Part shown: positions 35,216 to 47,315 of the stretch, one piece after another
Numbering within the stretch: the stretch's first letter is position 1
Layout of the letters: each line of letters begins with the position of its first letter
Assembly: GCA_030998015.1 (NCBI GenBank)
Contig: JARWMV010000233.1
Location: 1,674,001 to 1,738,000, forward strand
Direction of reading: 5' to 3'
DNA length: 64,000 nucleotides
DNA from: Ceratorhiza oryzae-sativae
Taxonomy: Eukaryota; Basidiomycota; Agaricomycetes; Cantharellales; Ceratobasidiaceae
Notes under the pieces: model-generated
The model's database searches: none
The model's input: only the letters and a program-made list of their open reading frames with translations
Told to the model about the DNA's origin: nothing
Position numbers and translations under genes: made by a program

Positions 35216-36425
35216 GTTTGCATAAGAATTTGTTACCTAGTGATTATTGAGTTCGGATGATGCAAAAGTAATTGAAGACCAACTATATAAGCCATCGGTT
35301 TACTTGATGCTCCACCATGATAGGCGCGTTCCACTGGAGTGTCATGTTTCGGCATGTTCATGCGTTTGTCTTAGTCTCGTTGCTTGTTGGTGCTGTGACT
35401 TTATTGCTAACGAATTCCAATTAAAGTTCAAGGCTGAATAATCGAGACATGAGATACCTTTCACAGCGCTGTTAAGTATTAGTTGATATGGCTTGAAGTC
35501 ACGGTTTCAGTTGAACTTGGTGCCGTGGGGGTTCCGGTGTCGATAGGTAATGCTTAAGCAACTGGGGGCTAGGGTGTGAGCCAAAGCTCAACAAACAACC
35601 TACTTTTGGCGGTAGGCTACGCTTATACAATTTGAAGCAGCTGTCACTCAGTCCGAAATTAATCAAAAATTTTGGAGTGGCGGTTCCTTGGTGAACCCTT
35701 TTTGCCCCAGTGCGAATACATGCGCCCTTCACACCTCTCTATCCCATTGTCAGAGATTTTACCATGGACGTTAGGGAACAATTCAATCTTATTTAACCAT
35801 GCGAGTCTACCTCACCATAAAGTTAATCGAAAAAAGCCGAGAGCTTCTTCAGTGCAGGATTGACACCCGGGCGGGGGGGTTCACAAACGGACGAATAATG
35901 ACAAATCAAACTAAATTCATGGAATAGCTATAAATATGGGCACGGGAGCTATACTTCAGGCTCCAACGCTAAATGTAGAGTGAGAGCTAAAATGAATTCT
36001 CTGTGGCGAAGCCCATAGCTTGGGCCATTGTTCCACCTTCTGTCGCTTCCGAATTGCGGCGAGTTGTCTGGGTGTACAGGATATGGAACATTTAACCCCT
36101 AAGCCATCCGATCTGCGTCGAACATTCTGTCCGCCAAATACGTTTCATGACATGACGTGATGATAGATCGCCACGAGTGGCTCTTTCTTACGCCAGGTCA
36201 AGCGAAAAACCTTGGAGGTCGGCTCGAGACATATCGAGGTGGTTTGGCCGTCGTTCCCGCGGCTGATCGTGAGCGTGAGCGTGAACGTTTGGGCCAACCA
36301 GAGTGAGTCAGCTAATGTTGTTCATGTACAACTCTCAGATCGGAAGGACGCATACTGGGAGAAAGATACCCCAAAACGAAAGTAAGCATGAGAAGTCTGT
36401 GTCCCTGAATCGAACAAAAGCCAAT
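35216..36425. other. intergenic, no gene seen
   Basis: About 1.2 kb without a supported gene on either strand. It includes a short G-run near 35872. The right part should hold the 3' UTR of the esterase gene. Confidence 0.45.
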
Positions 36426-37453
36426 CTATTGGGTAGTAACTAGACACACAGTACGCGACCCGTAAACAACATATTCACATCTACTGGTCAAACCTATCCA
36501 CTGGATAACTTGATTCGCCTGGATGGGAATGAAGTGTGTCACACCTTCAGCGCTGATAGCCTCGACATTCGGACCGTAGTCGGTCCTGGTCCAGTTAGCC
36601 ATCGGCCAGTTCTGGATCGTCGACGTCGGGGTCTGGCTAACACCAAACACGTTCGTCCACTGCTTGATTCCTCGCCAAGGTTGGCGTAGTTCAGGGTTGT
36701 GTCAGCTGTGCCTTGCCAGAGCTGCATTCTCGGGCGGGGGCCAGCATAACCAGGGTAGCCTGAGCGTGCAAGGTCACCCCATTGCTGAGGTGTCATGGAG
36801 ACTTGGCCATTGGCGCAAGCACTATTCCACATCCCTGGGCCCGCAAAGCATCCGTACGGAACACCAGCAAAGGCGGAACCAGCTCTGATCAGATCGGGAT
36901 AAGCACCAGCGAGGACGTTGGTCATCATTGCGCCTGAGGAGATGCCCGTAGCAGCCACCTTGTCTGTGTTTACGCCAAACGAACTGATGAAGTAGCGTAG
37001 GGCATTCGCGATGCCGAGAGAGTCGCCACCGGCGTCGTGAGTGAGTGTGGCGTTGGTGTGGACGTCCCAGCATCCTCCGCTGTCGGGAGCATTGGGATAA
37101 ATGACAATGAAGCCATATTGGTCGGCCAGCTGTTTGTAGCTAGTATTATTGTAAAAGGCCTGCGCGGTACCCCCGCAGTAGTGCATGGCAGCGAGGAGAG
37201 CTGGCCTGGCCTTGAGGTTTTGGGGAATATAAGCGAAAATACCAACGTTGGTGGGGTTGCTGCCAAAGTTGGTGATCTATTGTATATGAGTACATAGAAT
37301 AATTATGGTTGAGAATAATGGCCGTACCTGGGTTAAAGTACCTCTCGGGATGTTTCCACTCCCATTACCACTTGAAGCTTCTGGGGCAGCCATAGCCTGC
37401 CCCGTTCCAGTGAATAGAGCAAGAGAGCCAAGAGCAAGCGCTGTGAACTTCAT
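36426..37453 (-). CDS. secreted CE1 esterase (acetylxylan / feruloyl esterase type), one frame slip
   Basis: A polyhydroxybutyrate-depolymerase-like alpha/beta hydrolase, expected to remove acetyl or feruloyl groups from plant xylan outside the cell. The ATG at 37453 gives a signal peptide (MKFTALALGSLALFTGTGQA). A 50-nt intron near 37275 precedes ITNFGSNPTNVGIFAYIPQN. Then come MHYCGGTAQAFYNNTSYKQL, FIVIYPNAPDSGGCWDVH, and the nucleophile elbow GISSGAMMTNVLAG (Ser). Later residues are LWQGTADTTLNYANLGEE (Asp) and EGVTHFIPIQANQ (His). The frame breaks between NLGEE and the next conserved segment (FGVSQTPTSTIQNW) near 36665-36672. One missing A in an AAA run would explain it. No carbohydrate-binding module is present. 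The end at 36426 is approximate. Confidence 0.85.
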
Positions 37454-39278
37454 CGCAGTTCTGAAGGTGAGATGTCAGAGTCTGATGAAGAGTACTCGCT
37501 CAGACCGAGCTTTTAACCGTTCGTGAATTCCGCCTGCGGGTGTAGGGAGACAACTTTAGTCATTTCAAGCGACCCTGCTCCTGAACCCAGCCAGGACTTT
37601 GTAGATGCCGCGCAGGACAATTGCATGATGCGTTTCCGCGCACTACGGATTTTTTTGCCACAAAGAACCCCCCGTCAGGGAGAATATACCCTGATCACTC
37701 AGGTATGTAGCGCACGAGAACAGCAGTGACCTCTCAGCGAAGCTAAATAGTGGTACCAGATAGCAAAATGGCTGGGTAAAACCGATATGCGTCCGCCGAG
37801 CGTGCTTCCCAATCTATATTTTACGCCGCTTGCATATAATCGGTAGCTCTATTTAGGAAGACGTTCAGCCGCCTTTTGAGCAGCTTTGGACAAGGAAATT
37901 ACTGAGGCATTTCAGGTCTTCTTGATGCCTATTCTGCCGGTGAGGTAGGTGCCGCATTGCAGCCTGGCTCACAATCAGGCTGAAAGACACGACGCGTGGG
38001 CCACTCACCTCTTGTGCCCTGGTTAAATTCACCACCCTTGATTTGATATTGATTTATTCGCGTAGTTTGTGATATATTACTATTTGTCCCAGCCTGAAAT
38101 ACTGGGCTTGCAATGCTGCAAAACCCAAATGCCGGGCCCCTTGGGAAGCTGAAGAGTCGACAAACGAATTTGCTATCGTTAGCTGTGCCAAGGACAGCTA
38201 GGATCGAAGCAACTACCAGCACACAGGCTAACGTGAACTAAAGTAGGTATATACTTGGTGAATTGGGGCTCGCGAATGAGTGCCGTACAACAATACGGAA
38301 AGTCACATCGTGTTTTGCCATTTCTTATGAGAAAGTTGGCCGGCATTGTGGCTAGGTGATGCCGGCTCCAAAGAATGGAAGCCTGCGCTTAAACAGTAGG
38401 CTGAAAGTATGATTATCCTAGGGCGGCGTTCGCTTCTAGTGGCTGACTATAGTTCGAGCTAAAGAAGAACAAGAAAATCGCATGAGTGGGGCCAGGTCAA
38501 TATGACGCACAAAATCGGCCATCAATTGATTTTTGAGATGATATTTTGGTTGGCTGAACTTGTCGCCCTGCGAGATTGACGTAAGCTCGCACCGGCATGT
38601 AGTTCTCTCCGCAATTTGCTTTGCCCGTTTCAACCCAATTTATGATCAGGCTGGGCACACGAAACTCAGATTGATAATTTTTAACCCAGTGACCCTCCTA
38701 ATAGGCCGAATTGGGTCATCTATAAATTAAATCAATAACCAAATCACTTCGGGTGTGCATATCTACGTGCGCTTGAAGCGTCAGCACTGTTTCGCGAAGA
38801 TCATATTTTCTGTATGTCGAATCGTATTCCTCAAATTGCTATCCTTTGACGGATTTAATGCACCATCTTCAAGGCTAGGGGAGATGGGCATCTCGACCAA
38901 AACCGGAATTACTACGTGGGGCTACTAGGGACTACCTTGGTTGTTTTATCCTTCTGTCTGAGGCTTACAGCTTAGTAAATGCCTAGTAGCCCAAGCAACA
39001 AACCGGGTTTTGGGTGGAGTGCCAGCTATAACCTGAGTCACGAGGACGCTTCATTATGAACATCCAGCGATCTAAAGGCCAAAGGAACCTGACCGCCGAT
39101 CATAGGCCCAGCTCTTGCACAGCCGAGGTTCATACACCGTGAACATAAGGGCAGTCTTTCTGTATATTCCTTCACACGCGTTGGCGTGGTCATACGACTC
39201 ATTCTACTGCCATTCTTGTTTATCAGGTGCGGGGTGGTGATTGGCGAAGGGTTACGTCATCATCAGCTGCGGGACGGA
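37454..39278. other. intergenic, no gene seen
   Basis: About 1.8 kb between the divergent esterase and Argonaute B start codons. I see no gene. The last few hundred bases are the Argonaute B promoter. Confidence 0.45.
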
Positions 39279-39286
39279 TATAAATA
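39279..39286 (+). promoter_or_regulatory. TATA box of Argonaute B
   Basis: TATAAATA about 100 bp upstream of the ATG at 39386, in a normal position for a fungal core promoter. No equivalent lies in front of Argonaute A, whose conserved part begins right after the pseudokinase frame. Confidence 0.6.
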
Positions 39287-39385
39287 CTCGCTCACCTTCG
39301 TGGCTACGACCGCAGACGTCTATACAACAGCGAAACCCCCTATTCAATCATCCGTGTCTCGAGAAACTTACTTAAACGGACCACA

Positions 39386-42300
39386 ATGAGCTCGCGAGGA
39401 GGTGAACGCGGACGGGGTGCTCGCGGCGTCCCTCGGGGTGCGCCCGGTGGCCACGGACGTGGTGGAGGACGTGCTCGCGGCGCTATCTTCAACCCTGGCC
39501 CTGCGACAATCGACAGTCGTCTCACTACACATGCCGATGATGACTTGGTGGCCTCTTTCAACAAGCTCACTGTCGAAGAAAACAAGCTGCCTCGTCGCCC
39601 CGACTTCGGGACGGCTGGTCAAGAAATCAAACTGCGGACCAACTTCTTCCCAGTGGAGTATGGCAAAGCAACAATCTACGACTACGAGGTATCAGTCGAG
39701 CCTCAGACCGGGATAAAGAGGATCATGAAGCGCCTGCTGCAGATCTTCATGTCGTCTCCAGAGTTTGCACCATACGCTGCCTCGGCGTCTCACGACAATA
39801 TGCGGCGCTTGGTGTCGCTCAAGGAGATACCTGTGACAGGTGCAGCGCAGGTGTTCTCTGTTGGGGTAACATATTATGAGGAAGACGAGGACGGGCCGAG
39901 CGAAACCTCAAAGAACTACCGTGTTGCACTGAAGCTGGCCACACAACACGATACTACAGAAATGACAAAGTCAGTATGTTTTATTGAAAGCCCATCGGCT
40001 CGTTTTTAAATAAGGCTTTATTCTGCCAGGTTCCTTGGGGGCGCGGAGGGATATGGAACGTTTGATCCACAGCCTATGCTATCAGCATTCAATATTCTAC
40101 TCGCCAAGTACCCCTCCCAGCACGGCGTGATGGTTGGTCGCAACAAGTGGTTCTTCCCTACTCCGGGTCAAGCGGCCAACCTTGGAGGCGGGCTGGAAGC
40201 ATACAGAGGCTTCTACAGCTCGGTTCGGCCGTCTTTCCAGCAGTTGATGGTGAACGTGAATGTAGCCACAACCGCATTCTATCGCCCTGGGAATCTAGCC
40301 GAGCTATTCATGCAGTTTGGACCATCTGGAGCCAACCAACTGAAATCGTTTGTGTACAACCTGCGAATCGAGATGACACACACGGGTCGAAGGATGCGCA
40401 AGGCGATCAAAGGAATCTACCTGAAGGACAGTGCAAGAAACTATCTGTTCGTATGCGACGAGTTCGGAGGACAAAAGATGTCGGTGGAGGCATACTTTGA
40501 GCGCAGTGAGTTTGCTTTCTCTCCTAGCCGTTGCGACGCCCCAAACCTGACACCCGGTAGAGTACAAGATCAAACTGAAGTATCCCCTCATGCCACTCGT
40601 CGATATCAAAGGCGACAAAGAACGCCCCATACTTGTCCCACCCGAAGTCTGCACGATCCTACCCAACCAGCCCTACCGTGGCAAACTCAGCGACGAGCAT
40701 ACAGCCAGCATGATCCATGTGGCTTGCCAGCCCCCTAACGTCAACGCTCAGGCTATCACTGGTGAAGGACTGAGTTCTCTTGGACTAGTGGGTAGAAACT
40801 CGCCGCTTGCACAGATGGGACTCCATGTCGGGGCAGAGATGGCGACTGTACCTGGTCGGGTGCTTCCTGCTCCTACTGTGCATTACCAGAACAAGAAGCC
40901 AGCGAATGTCAACAATGCAGCATGGAATATGCAAGGCGTCAAGTTCGCGGTTGGTATGAGGTTGGACAACTGGGCGGTGCTCTTCATCCAGGATGGTGGG
41001 CGGGACGATATGAAGGCCGCAACGAGCAAGCATATCGTGGAAGGATTTGCGAGTACGTGCGGGCGCGCGGGTATGGCGACGAGCCGTCAATTGCCACCGA
41101 TGGTGGACGTTCAACTACCACCGAGGAGCGCAGAGGCATTCCCTCAAACGCGGCCCAATGCCATCAATGCCATTGCAAGCGCGCTCAAGACGATCAGGCC
41201 AAAACCGAAGATCGTACTTGTGGTGCTGAGCAACCACGATAGTGCAATCTACAACGGCATCAAGCATCTATGCGATGTGAGGCTTGACGTATTGACAGTT
41301 TGTGTCACAGCAAACAAATTCAAGGACGGCCAGGTGCGCTCGCATGGTTCAGCTCTGTGGTTAAACTGAAAATTCGTTGATAGGTACAATATAATGCCAA
41401 TGTCAGCCTCAAGTTCAACGCGAAGCTTGGTGGCGTGAATCATACCATCAAACCAGAGGATCAGGTCATGTCGTGGATTCGTCAACAACCAACGATGCTT
41501 GTCGGCAGCGATGTGACACACCCCAGCCCAGGCAGTATGCGCGGCACGCCGAGCATTGCCGCTGTGGTTGGAAGTGTCGATAATATGTTTGGACAATTTC
41601 CCGCTAGCCTGAGACTCCAAGAATCGAAAAAGGAAGTAAGTGATATATGTACTTGGTTCCGTCATCAGGTTCATTAACGGTCGGTCACTATCCTAGATGA
41701 TCACCGACTTGAAGGATATGATGATCGAGCGCCTCAACGCATTCAAGGCCAAGAATAGGGCGCTACCGCACCGTATTTTGTTTTTCCGCGACGGCGTATC
41801 CGAAGGCCAGTTCTTGACCGTCCGTGACGAAGAGCTTCCCAGGATCCATGAAGCGTTCTCAAAATTCTCAATGCCGGACGGCAAGCCATACAAACCAAAG
41901 TTAACGATCCTAATTGCGGGTAAACGACATCATACGCGATTCTTCCCAACCAAGGATGAGGACGCAGACAAAGGCAACTCCAAACCCGGAACCGTCGTCG
42001 ACCGCGGAGGCAGGTATTAATCAACCTATTCACCAACCTTTATCTTATACGCCTTGTCGTTTGCAGTGACATCCGTATATGACTTTGACTTTTACCTGCA
42101 AGCCCACTCAGGATTGCAAGGCACAACGCGGCCGACTCATTACACCGTGGTACACGATGACAACGGCTTCACAGCTGATCGCCTTCAGACTTTGACTTAC
42201 GGGATGGCTTACCTGTTTGCGCGTGCCACCAAGGCCGTTTCACTGGTCCCTCCTGCCTACTATGCTGGTAAGTTTCAGCCCGAAAATATCCATAAATTTG

Positions 42301-42495
42301 TACTAAAATCTCATTTTAGACCTTGCCTGCGAACGCGGTCGCTGCTACCTTACGCAACTCCTCAACGCTTTTGAGGGAGCAACATCGATTCGTAGTGGAA
42401 GCAGTACGGAAGATCAAGTCATGGATGAGGCGCATAAGCTTTGGGGAAATGGACCAACTGGCCCTTGTGTGAAAGAAACAATGTTCTATATTTAA
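39386..42495 (+). CDS. Argonaute (copy B), full DEDH slicer tetrad
   Basis: Full-length Argonaute of about 920 residues. Exons are 39386-39969, 40030-40505, 40561-41333, 41384-41635, 41697-42009, 42067-42267 and 42320-42495. It starts with an RGG-box ([14 protein letters not shown]), then ArgoN, linker, PAZ (about 40090-40780), MID ([20 protein letters not shown]) and PIWI. The slicer tetrad is complete: GSDVTHP Asp, SKKE Glu, [11 protein letters not shown]sp (codon 41790-41792) and RPTHYTV His (codon 42138-42140). It ends ETMFYI. It should bind small RNAs and cleave targets in the cytoplasm. The intron at 42010-42066 uses a GC donor. The gene is inverted relative to copy A, and exons 2-3 with their shared intron are almost identical between copies. 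No frame break is visible. Confidence 0.94.
42010..42066 (+). other. GC-AG intron in Argonaute B
   Basis: A GT donor two bases downstream would put the PIWI domain out of frame and hit a stop. Starting the intron at GCAGGT gives [19 protein letters not shown], matching the Argonaute family and copy A, whose equivalent site is a GT donor (GTGAGA). Confidence 0.7.
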
Positions 42496-42991
42496 GGCGA
42501 CGAAACTACATGTATGATTTACGTAGGATTTCTTGAATAACCGAATGGACTGATGTAAACTGATTGTATAAATATTTGTTTGTGAGGTTTCTGGATCCGA
42601 ATAGCATGCCGATTTGAACTTGCTCCCAACGACCCTAGCCTGTAAAAGGCTGGCCCGCTATTTGGCCATTTTAGCTTTTTGCTCGTAGTTCACTCCTCAC
42701 TCGTCTACATACCCAAGCACTTGGAATCGCGTGTGGTTCTTAAGTCGCAATGAAGCCTCAACCAAGGACACCATTGTTGCGGAATCCACTCTCATGCCGA
42801 CAGTCTAACGGTATGCTTGATGAATTATTGGATGAGAGAATATTTCACCTTTGATTTGAGTGAGATGACTATCCCGAAGACTATTGAACCAGTGGTAAAA
42901 TACTGGGGAGCAGCTTCCTCAACCACAATTTCAAATTTATACCGTTAAGGATCGAAAGTAGATATAATACATGATGATTGGCCACACAAGA
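42496..42991. other. intergenic, convergent 3' ends
   Basis: About 500 bp between Argonaute B and the MYND gene. No gene, repeat or clear structure seen. Confidence 0.5.
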
Positions 42992-43906
42992 TCACCCAGT
43001 TACCCTTTCAAAACACCGTATTTTATGCTCCTTCTTCCAGTGTTTTGACTGACATCGTGACCCGCAATACTCGACGCTCTTGCACCTCGCGCACCTCATC
43101 GTCGCTTCCTCGTCACAGTCCTGATTGCCACATATTCCCTCTGCTTGTCCCACAAGATGCTCCTTGGTTGACGCTATATATATGTCTCCAGGCATCTGCT
43201 CGATGATACCAAGGATACCCTCCAGGCGATCTATTTGGGCTTGCTGGCGGTCGTCGAGCTGTCGGTATCCCTCAGTCATCTTGAGTGCCCGTAGCTTGCG
43301 CGCTATAGCTGTTCGAATCCGGGAGTCCATCGATGCCTTTTTATCGTCGCCCTGGTCGGTGTTGCACCAGAATAGTAGTTCAATCATTGTTCCGCAAATG
43401 AATCCGGGCCCACTAGGACGCCTCCACTGGATTCCTTGAACGAAAGCATTCCCGACGATATTGGATAGACCATTACTATCGGGAGAGCACAGGAACATGC
43501 ACCAGTAGGGTTCATGGCTCGCTTCGGGAAGGAGAGACAAGATCTGGACGTATGTAGCAAATACTTTTGGCTGCTTCTCGAGTGACAAAGTGCGGAATAT
43601 GTTCGCCATTTTGCCGAGATATTTTGCACAGAATAGAGCCCACATCACACCGACCATCTCTGGGGGCAACGCCAACATTGCGCGAAGCTTGGTATTTCAT
43701 ATCCGGGTGAGTTACAGTATACTCGTAAATTTCAAAGTTTATACCTGAATCTGGGTGTCCGTATCTTCCTCCTCCGTTATATCTGTGTCGGGAGGCAAGG
43801 GTGCCTCTATATGAGTTTTCGTGGCAATGCCATCAACGAAACGATCGGCCTCGTCGGAGAGCTCCTTTGCGTCGTATTTTCTGCCTCGAATAGTAATGGT
43901 TGACAT
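42992..43906 (-). CDS. MYND zinc-finger protein
   Basis: Two exons. The ATG at 43906 gives MSTITIRGRKYDAKELSDEA and an acidic segment (DTDITEEEDTDTQIQ). A 57-nt intron is followed by a 230-residue helical region (LRAMLALPPEMVGVMWALFC and onwards). The C-terminal MYND finger has the expected Cys/His spacing (CGNQDCDEEATMRCARC, then YCGSRCQSKHWKKEHKIRC). MYND fingers bind proline-rich peptides and often occur in transcriptional co-regulators; in Agaricomycetes many stand-alone MYND proteins have no known role. The helical part is unrecognised. Stop at 42992. Start choice: the in-frame ATG just before the charged exon. Upstream codons are also open but less protein-like. Confidence 0.85.
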
Positions 43907-44215
43907 GGGATCCGCCGAAGATATTCGAAACCTTTTCCCAAGGATGTTCAGCGGGTTTAGCCAGAAATACAATCAACCAAAAAGCTCGTGGCTGGCGGTA
44001 AGCGCAAATCGCTAAGGATATCACCCAGGCGCCTAACGTTTGATTGGCTCCACTGATTACTCATGCTCGAATCATAAATAATCAAATGATCCCATCGTTC
44101 AAACCAGACAACCATTGCAAAGATAACATACGTGAGTTTCTGCAAACATACGACACCGTAGTCCCCTGGTCTAGCCCAGCCATGATGAATTTTACCTTGC
44201 TTTAATTGCTAGGCT
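43907..44215. promoter_or_regulatory. divergent promoter between MYND gene and 5-oxoprolinase
   Basis: 309 bp between divergent start codons. No clear TATA box or repeated operator is seen. Confidence 0.4.
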
Positions 44216-47109
44216 ATGCCGGATATTCCCGACCGTTCAATTCGTATCTGCGCCGACCGAGGAGGTACATTCTGCGATGTTCATGCGTGAGGTCCACTCA
44301 TTTTTTGTGTAAGACTTAACTTTACACAAGAATATAGTTCATACCCGGGAGATAATCCTGATGACAGGAAAGAGATTGTTGTGAAACTCTGTGAGCAACC
44401 CATATGACAATGAGCTCGGCTTTCTAATCGCCTTGACTCGCAGTATCACAGGATCCAAGCAACTACAAGGATGCTCCAACGGAAGGCATACGGCGCGTTC
44501 TGGAAACAGTCCTTGGCAAAAGGATACCAAGAGGAGAGAAGTTGAACACGGACAAGATCGGCAAGTATCGTTCCAAGCTCAATAATTTAGTTGCCTAAGT
44601 ACTCTATATGCCATTGTTAGACTATATCAGGCTGTCCACTACGGTCGCAACAAATGCGTTATTGGAGAGGAAAGGACAGAAGCATGCTCTAGCCATCACC
44701 AAAGGATTCAAGGTACTAATTTACCTCGTGATGCCTTCATACCGATCCAAGCCGAAAAACTGTTTAGGATCTCCTTACTATCGGAAACCAGTCTCGACCC
44801 AGGATATTCGACCTCAACATTCGACGCCCAAGCCCTCTGTTTTCCGATGTGTTTGAAGTTGATGAGCGGGTAACTTTGGTTGGGTATACTTCTGATCCAC
44901 GGGCTGGCGAGCACGCAGTCAAATTTGATGAAAACGGAAAACTAGTCAAAGCGTATACTGGGCTTGGACGCGACGAACAGAGCCAGGGAGACGGACCTGG
45001 AGAGATTGTCCAAGGGTTGTCCGGAGAGGCAATCCGAATTATCAAAAGGCCTGGTTCGTTTTTTAATGGCGCATATATACGCCTCTTGAGGACTGACGGC
45101 TGTTCTCAAGAGGAAAACAAAGTCAAATCTGACTTGCAGAAACTCCGCGATCAAGGATACACATCTCTAGCTATATGCCTCGTTCATTCCTATACTTTCC
45201 CTGAGCACGAACTTCTGGTTGGTAAAATTGCAAGCTCTCTCGGCTTCACCCATATATCTATATCCTCTCAACTCATGCCGATGATCAAAATGGTTCCTCG
45301 AGGCATGTCTGCGACGGCTGATGCATACCTTACGCCGATTCTTTACCAATACTTAGACGGTTTCTTTGCTGGATTTGATGAGCAGCTTAGGCGCGGCGGG
45401 ATCGGTAAACCCCGAGTCGAGTTTATGGCGAGCGATGGCGGTCTGTTGGACCTGGACAACTTTTCCGGTCTAAAGAGTATCCTTAGTGGGCCTGCTGGCG
45501 GAGTTGTCGGGTACGCATTGACCAGCTGGGACGAAAATGATAAAACTGCCATTATCGGGTATGTCTGATATTTTGGCTGGTCTAAATTAATGTTAATCAA
45601 ATTATAAAGTCTGGATGTGGGAGGCACTTCAACCGATGTGTCAAGATTCGACGGTCGCTACGAAAAAGTGTACGAGACGACGACTGCCGGAGTAACTATC
45701 CAAAGCCCTCAGTTGGACATCAACACTGTTGCCGCGGGCGGAGGATCTTGTCTGACATTTAAGAACGGACTCTTCATGGCGGGTCCTGAGAGCGCTGGGG
45801 CCGAGCCGGGACCAGCTTGTTACAGGTAATTTCGACGCATATATTCACAATTCATCCGAACCTAATTTTTCTTCCCTATGCCCACAGAAAGGGTGGCCCA
45901 CTCGCGGTTACAGATGCAAACCTGATGCTTGGCCGGCTCATCCCGGACCTCTTCCCCAAGATCTTTGGCAAGTCTGAGAACGAACCGCTTGACACTGAGG
46001 CTTCCAGGGTTGCTTTCGAAAAGGTCGCAGAGGAAGTACGGAAGTCGTCGGATAAGGATTATACTCTGGACGAGATTGTTTATGGGTTAGGCGATCTAGT
46101 TTCTTAATCCAAGGGTACTGGTTGAGCTTTGCGTATAGGTTTATCAAAGTAGCGAACGAGACGATGTGTCGGCCAATTCGGGCTTTGACCGAAGCACGAG
46201 GTTATTCGACTGGTTCGCACATGTGGGGATTTTTGGATTTTGGTATTTTTGTGGAGATTAATGCTTTTACATAGTTTAGCGAGCTTTGGTGGCGCGGGTG
46301 GCCAGCATGCATGCGATATTGCACGATTACTCGGCATAAGCCGTATCCTGATTCACCGTCATAGCTCGATCCTTTCGGCCTACGGTCTAGCATTGGCTGA
46401 TCGGTGAGTCAAGCCTTGTGCTGATTATACTTGAATATTAAGTATATGTCATGTTAGAGCATTCGAACGCCAAGAACCTTCGTCTGAGATCTGGTCTGAA
46501 GACAGTAAACCACGCATAATCAAACGTCTCGATGCGCTTACCGAACAAGTCAAGTCTTCTCTTGAAAAACAAGGCTTCAAGGGTGACCGCGTTCGAACCG
46601 AGCGGCTGTTGAACATGCGCTTTGATGGAACCGACACGGCTCTGATGGCACTCGACTCGGAGGACGGATCAAACGACTTTGAGAAGATATTCAAGGCGGC
46701 TTATAAGCAGGAGTTTGGGTTCCTGCTAGAGGGGAAGAACATCATTGTCGACGATATCAAGGCACGGACTTCGTTATTGGTTCCTCGGAAGTTATTGACC
46801 TCCTCTCAGGTTCGAGGAATTGGTAAAACCTTCGACAGCCTCGGCCCGAGCGTGTTTGAAGAGCTCAAAACACTCAAAACCAATCCTGTCAGTGTAGAAA
46901 AATCTCGGGACCGGACGCACAACGTGTACTTTGAAGGACTAGGACGGGTCGATACCCCAGTCTTCCTCTTGGAGAAACTTGAAATTGGACATGTGGTGTC
47001 CGGACCGGCGATGATTATCGACAAGACTCAGACTATCGTCCTCGATCCTCGCTCCGAGACAACGGTGACAAGGAATCATCTGTACATACTCCTAAAGGGC
47101 GATGATTGA
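44216..47109 (+). CDS. 5-oxoprolinase / hydantoinase A-type protein, HyuA half only
   Basis: The ATP-dependent 5-oxoprolinase family opens 5-oxo-L-proline to glutamate in the glutathione cycle. The N-terminus is [18 protein letters not shown]. Exons give [54 protein letters not shown] and [16 protein letters not shown]. The ASKHA phosphate motifs are [15 protein letters not shown] and [15 protein letters not shown]. Then come [30 protein letters not shown] and, after a joint, [17 protein letters not shown]. The last exon (from about 46458) ends in [10 protein letters not shown] with stop at 47107-47109. About ten exons, no frame break, one GC-AG intron. Usual fungal enzymes continue into a second half (HyuB, about 500 residues), which is absent here. 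Confidence 0.85.
44561..44620 (+). other. GC-AG intron in the 5-oxoprolinase gene
   Basis: The donor is GCAAGT, the usual strong GC-type context, and the acceptor is TTAG. The join gives [19 protein letters not shown] in frame, which fits the family. No GT donor nearby gives an open frame. Confidence 0.7.
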
Positions 47110-47315
47110 TCTCTCTGTAGACCTGAAGTACGTGCATATAAATAGATCAATTAAACGACGTATGGAAACATGATCGAACCCCGTGGGGGGTTTGTCTCTC
47201 AATCGGAAGATCCTCTAGGGAGTAATAATCGCAGCAGCCTGCTAGTACAGCGGTGGTATATTACATTTCGCCTCTGCGGAGCCCGGAGCAAAGGGGTAAA
47301 ATATATGTAGAGCAG

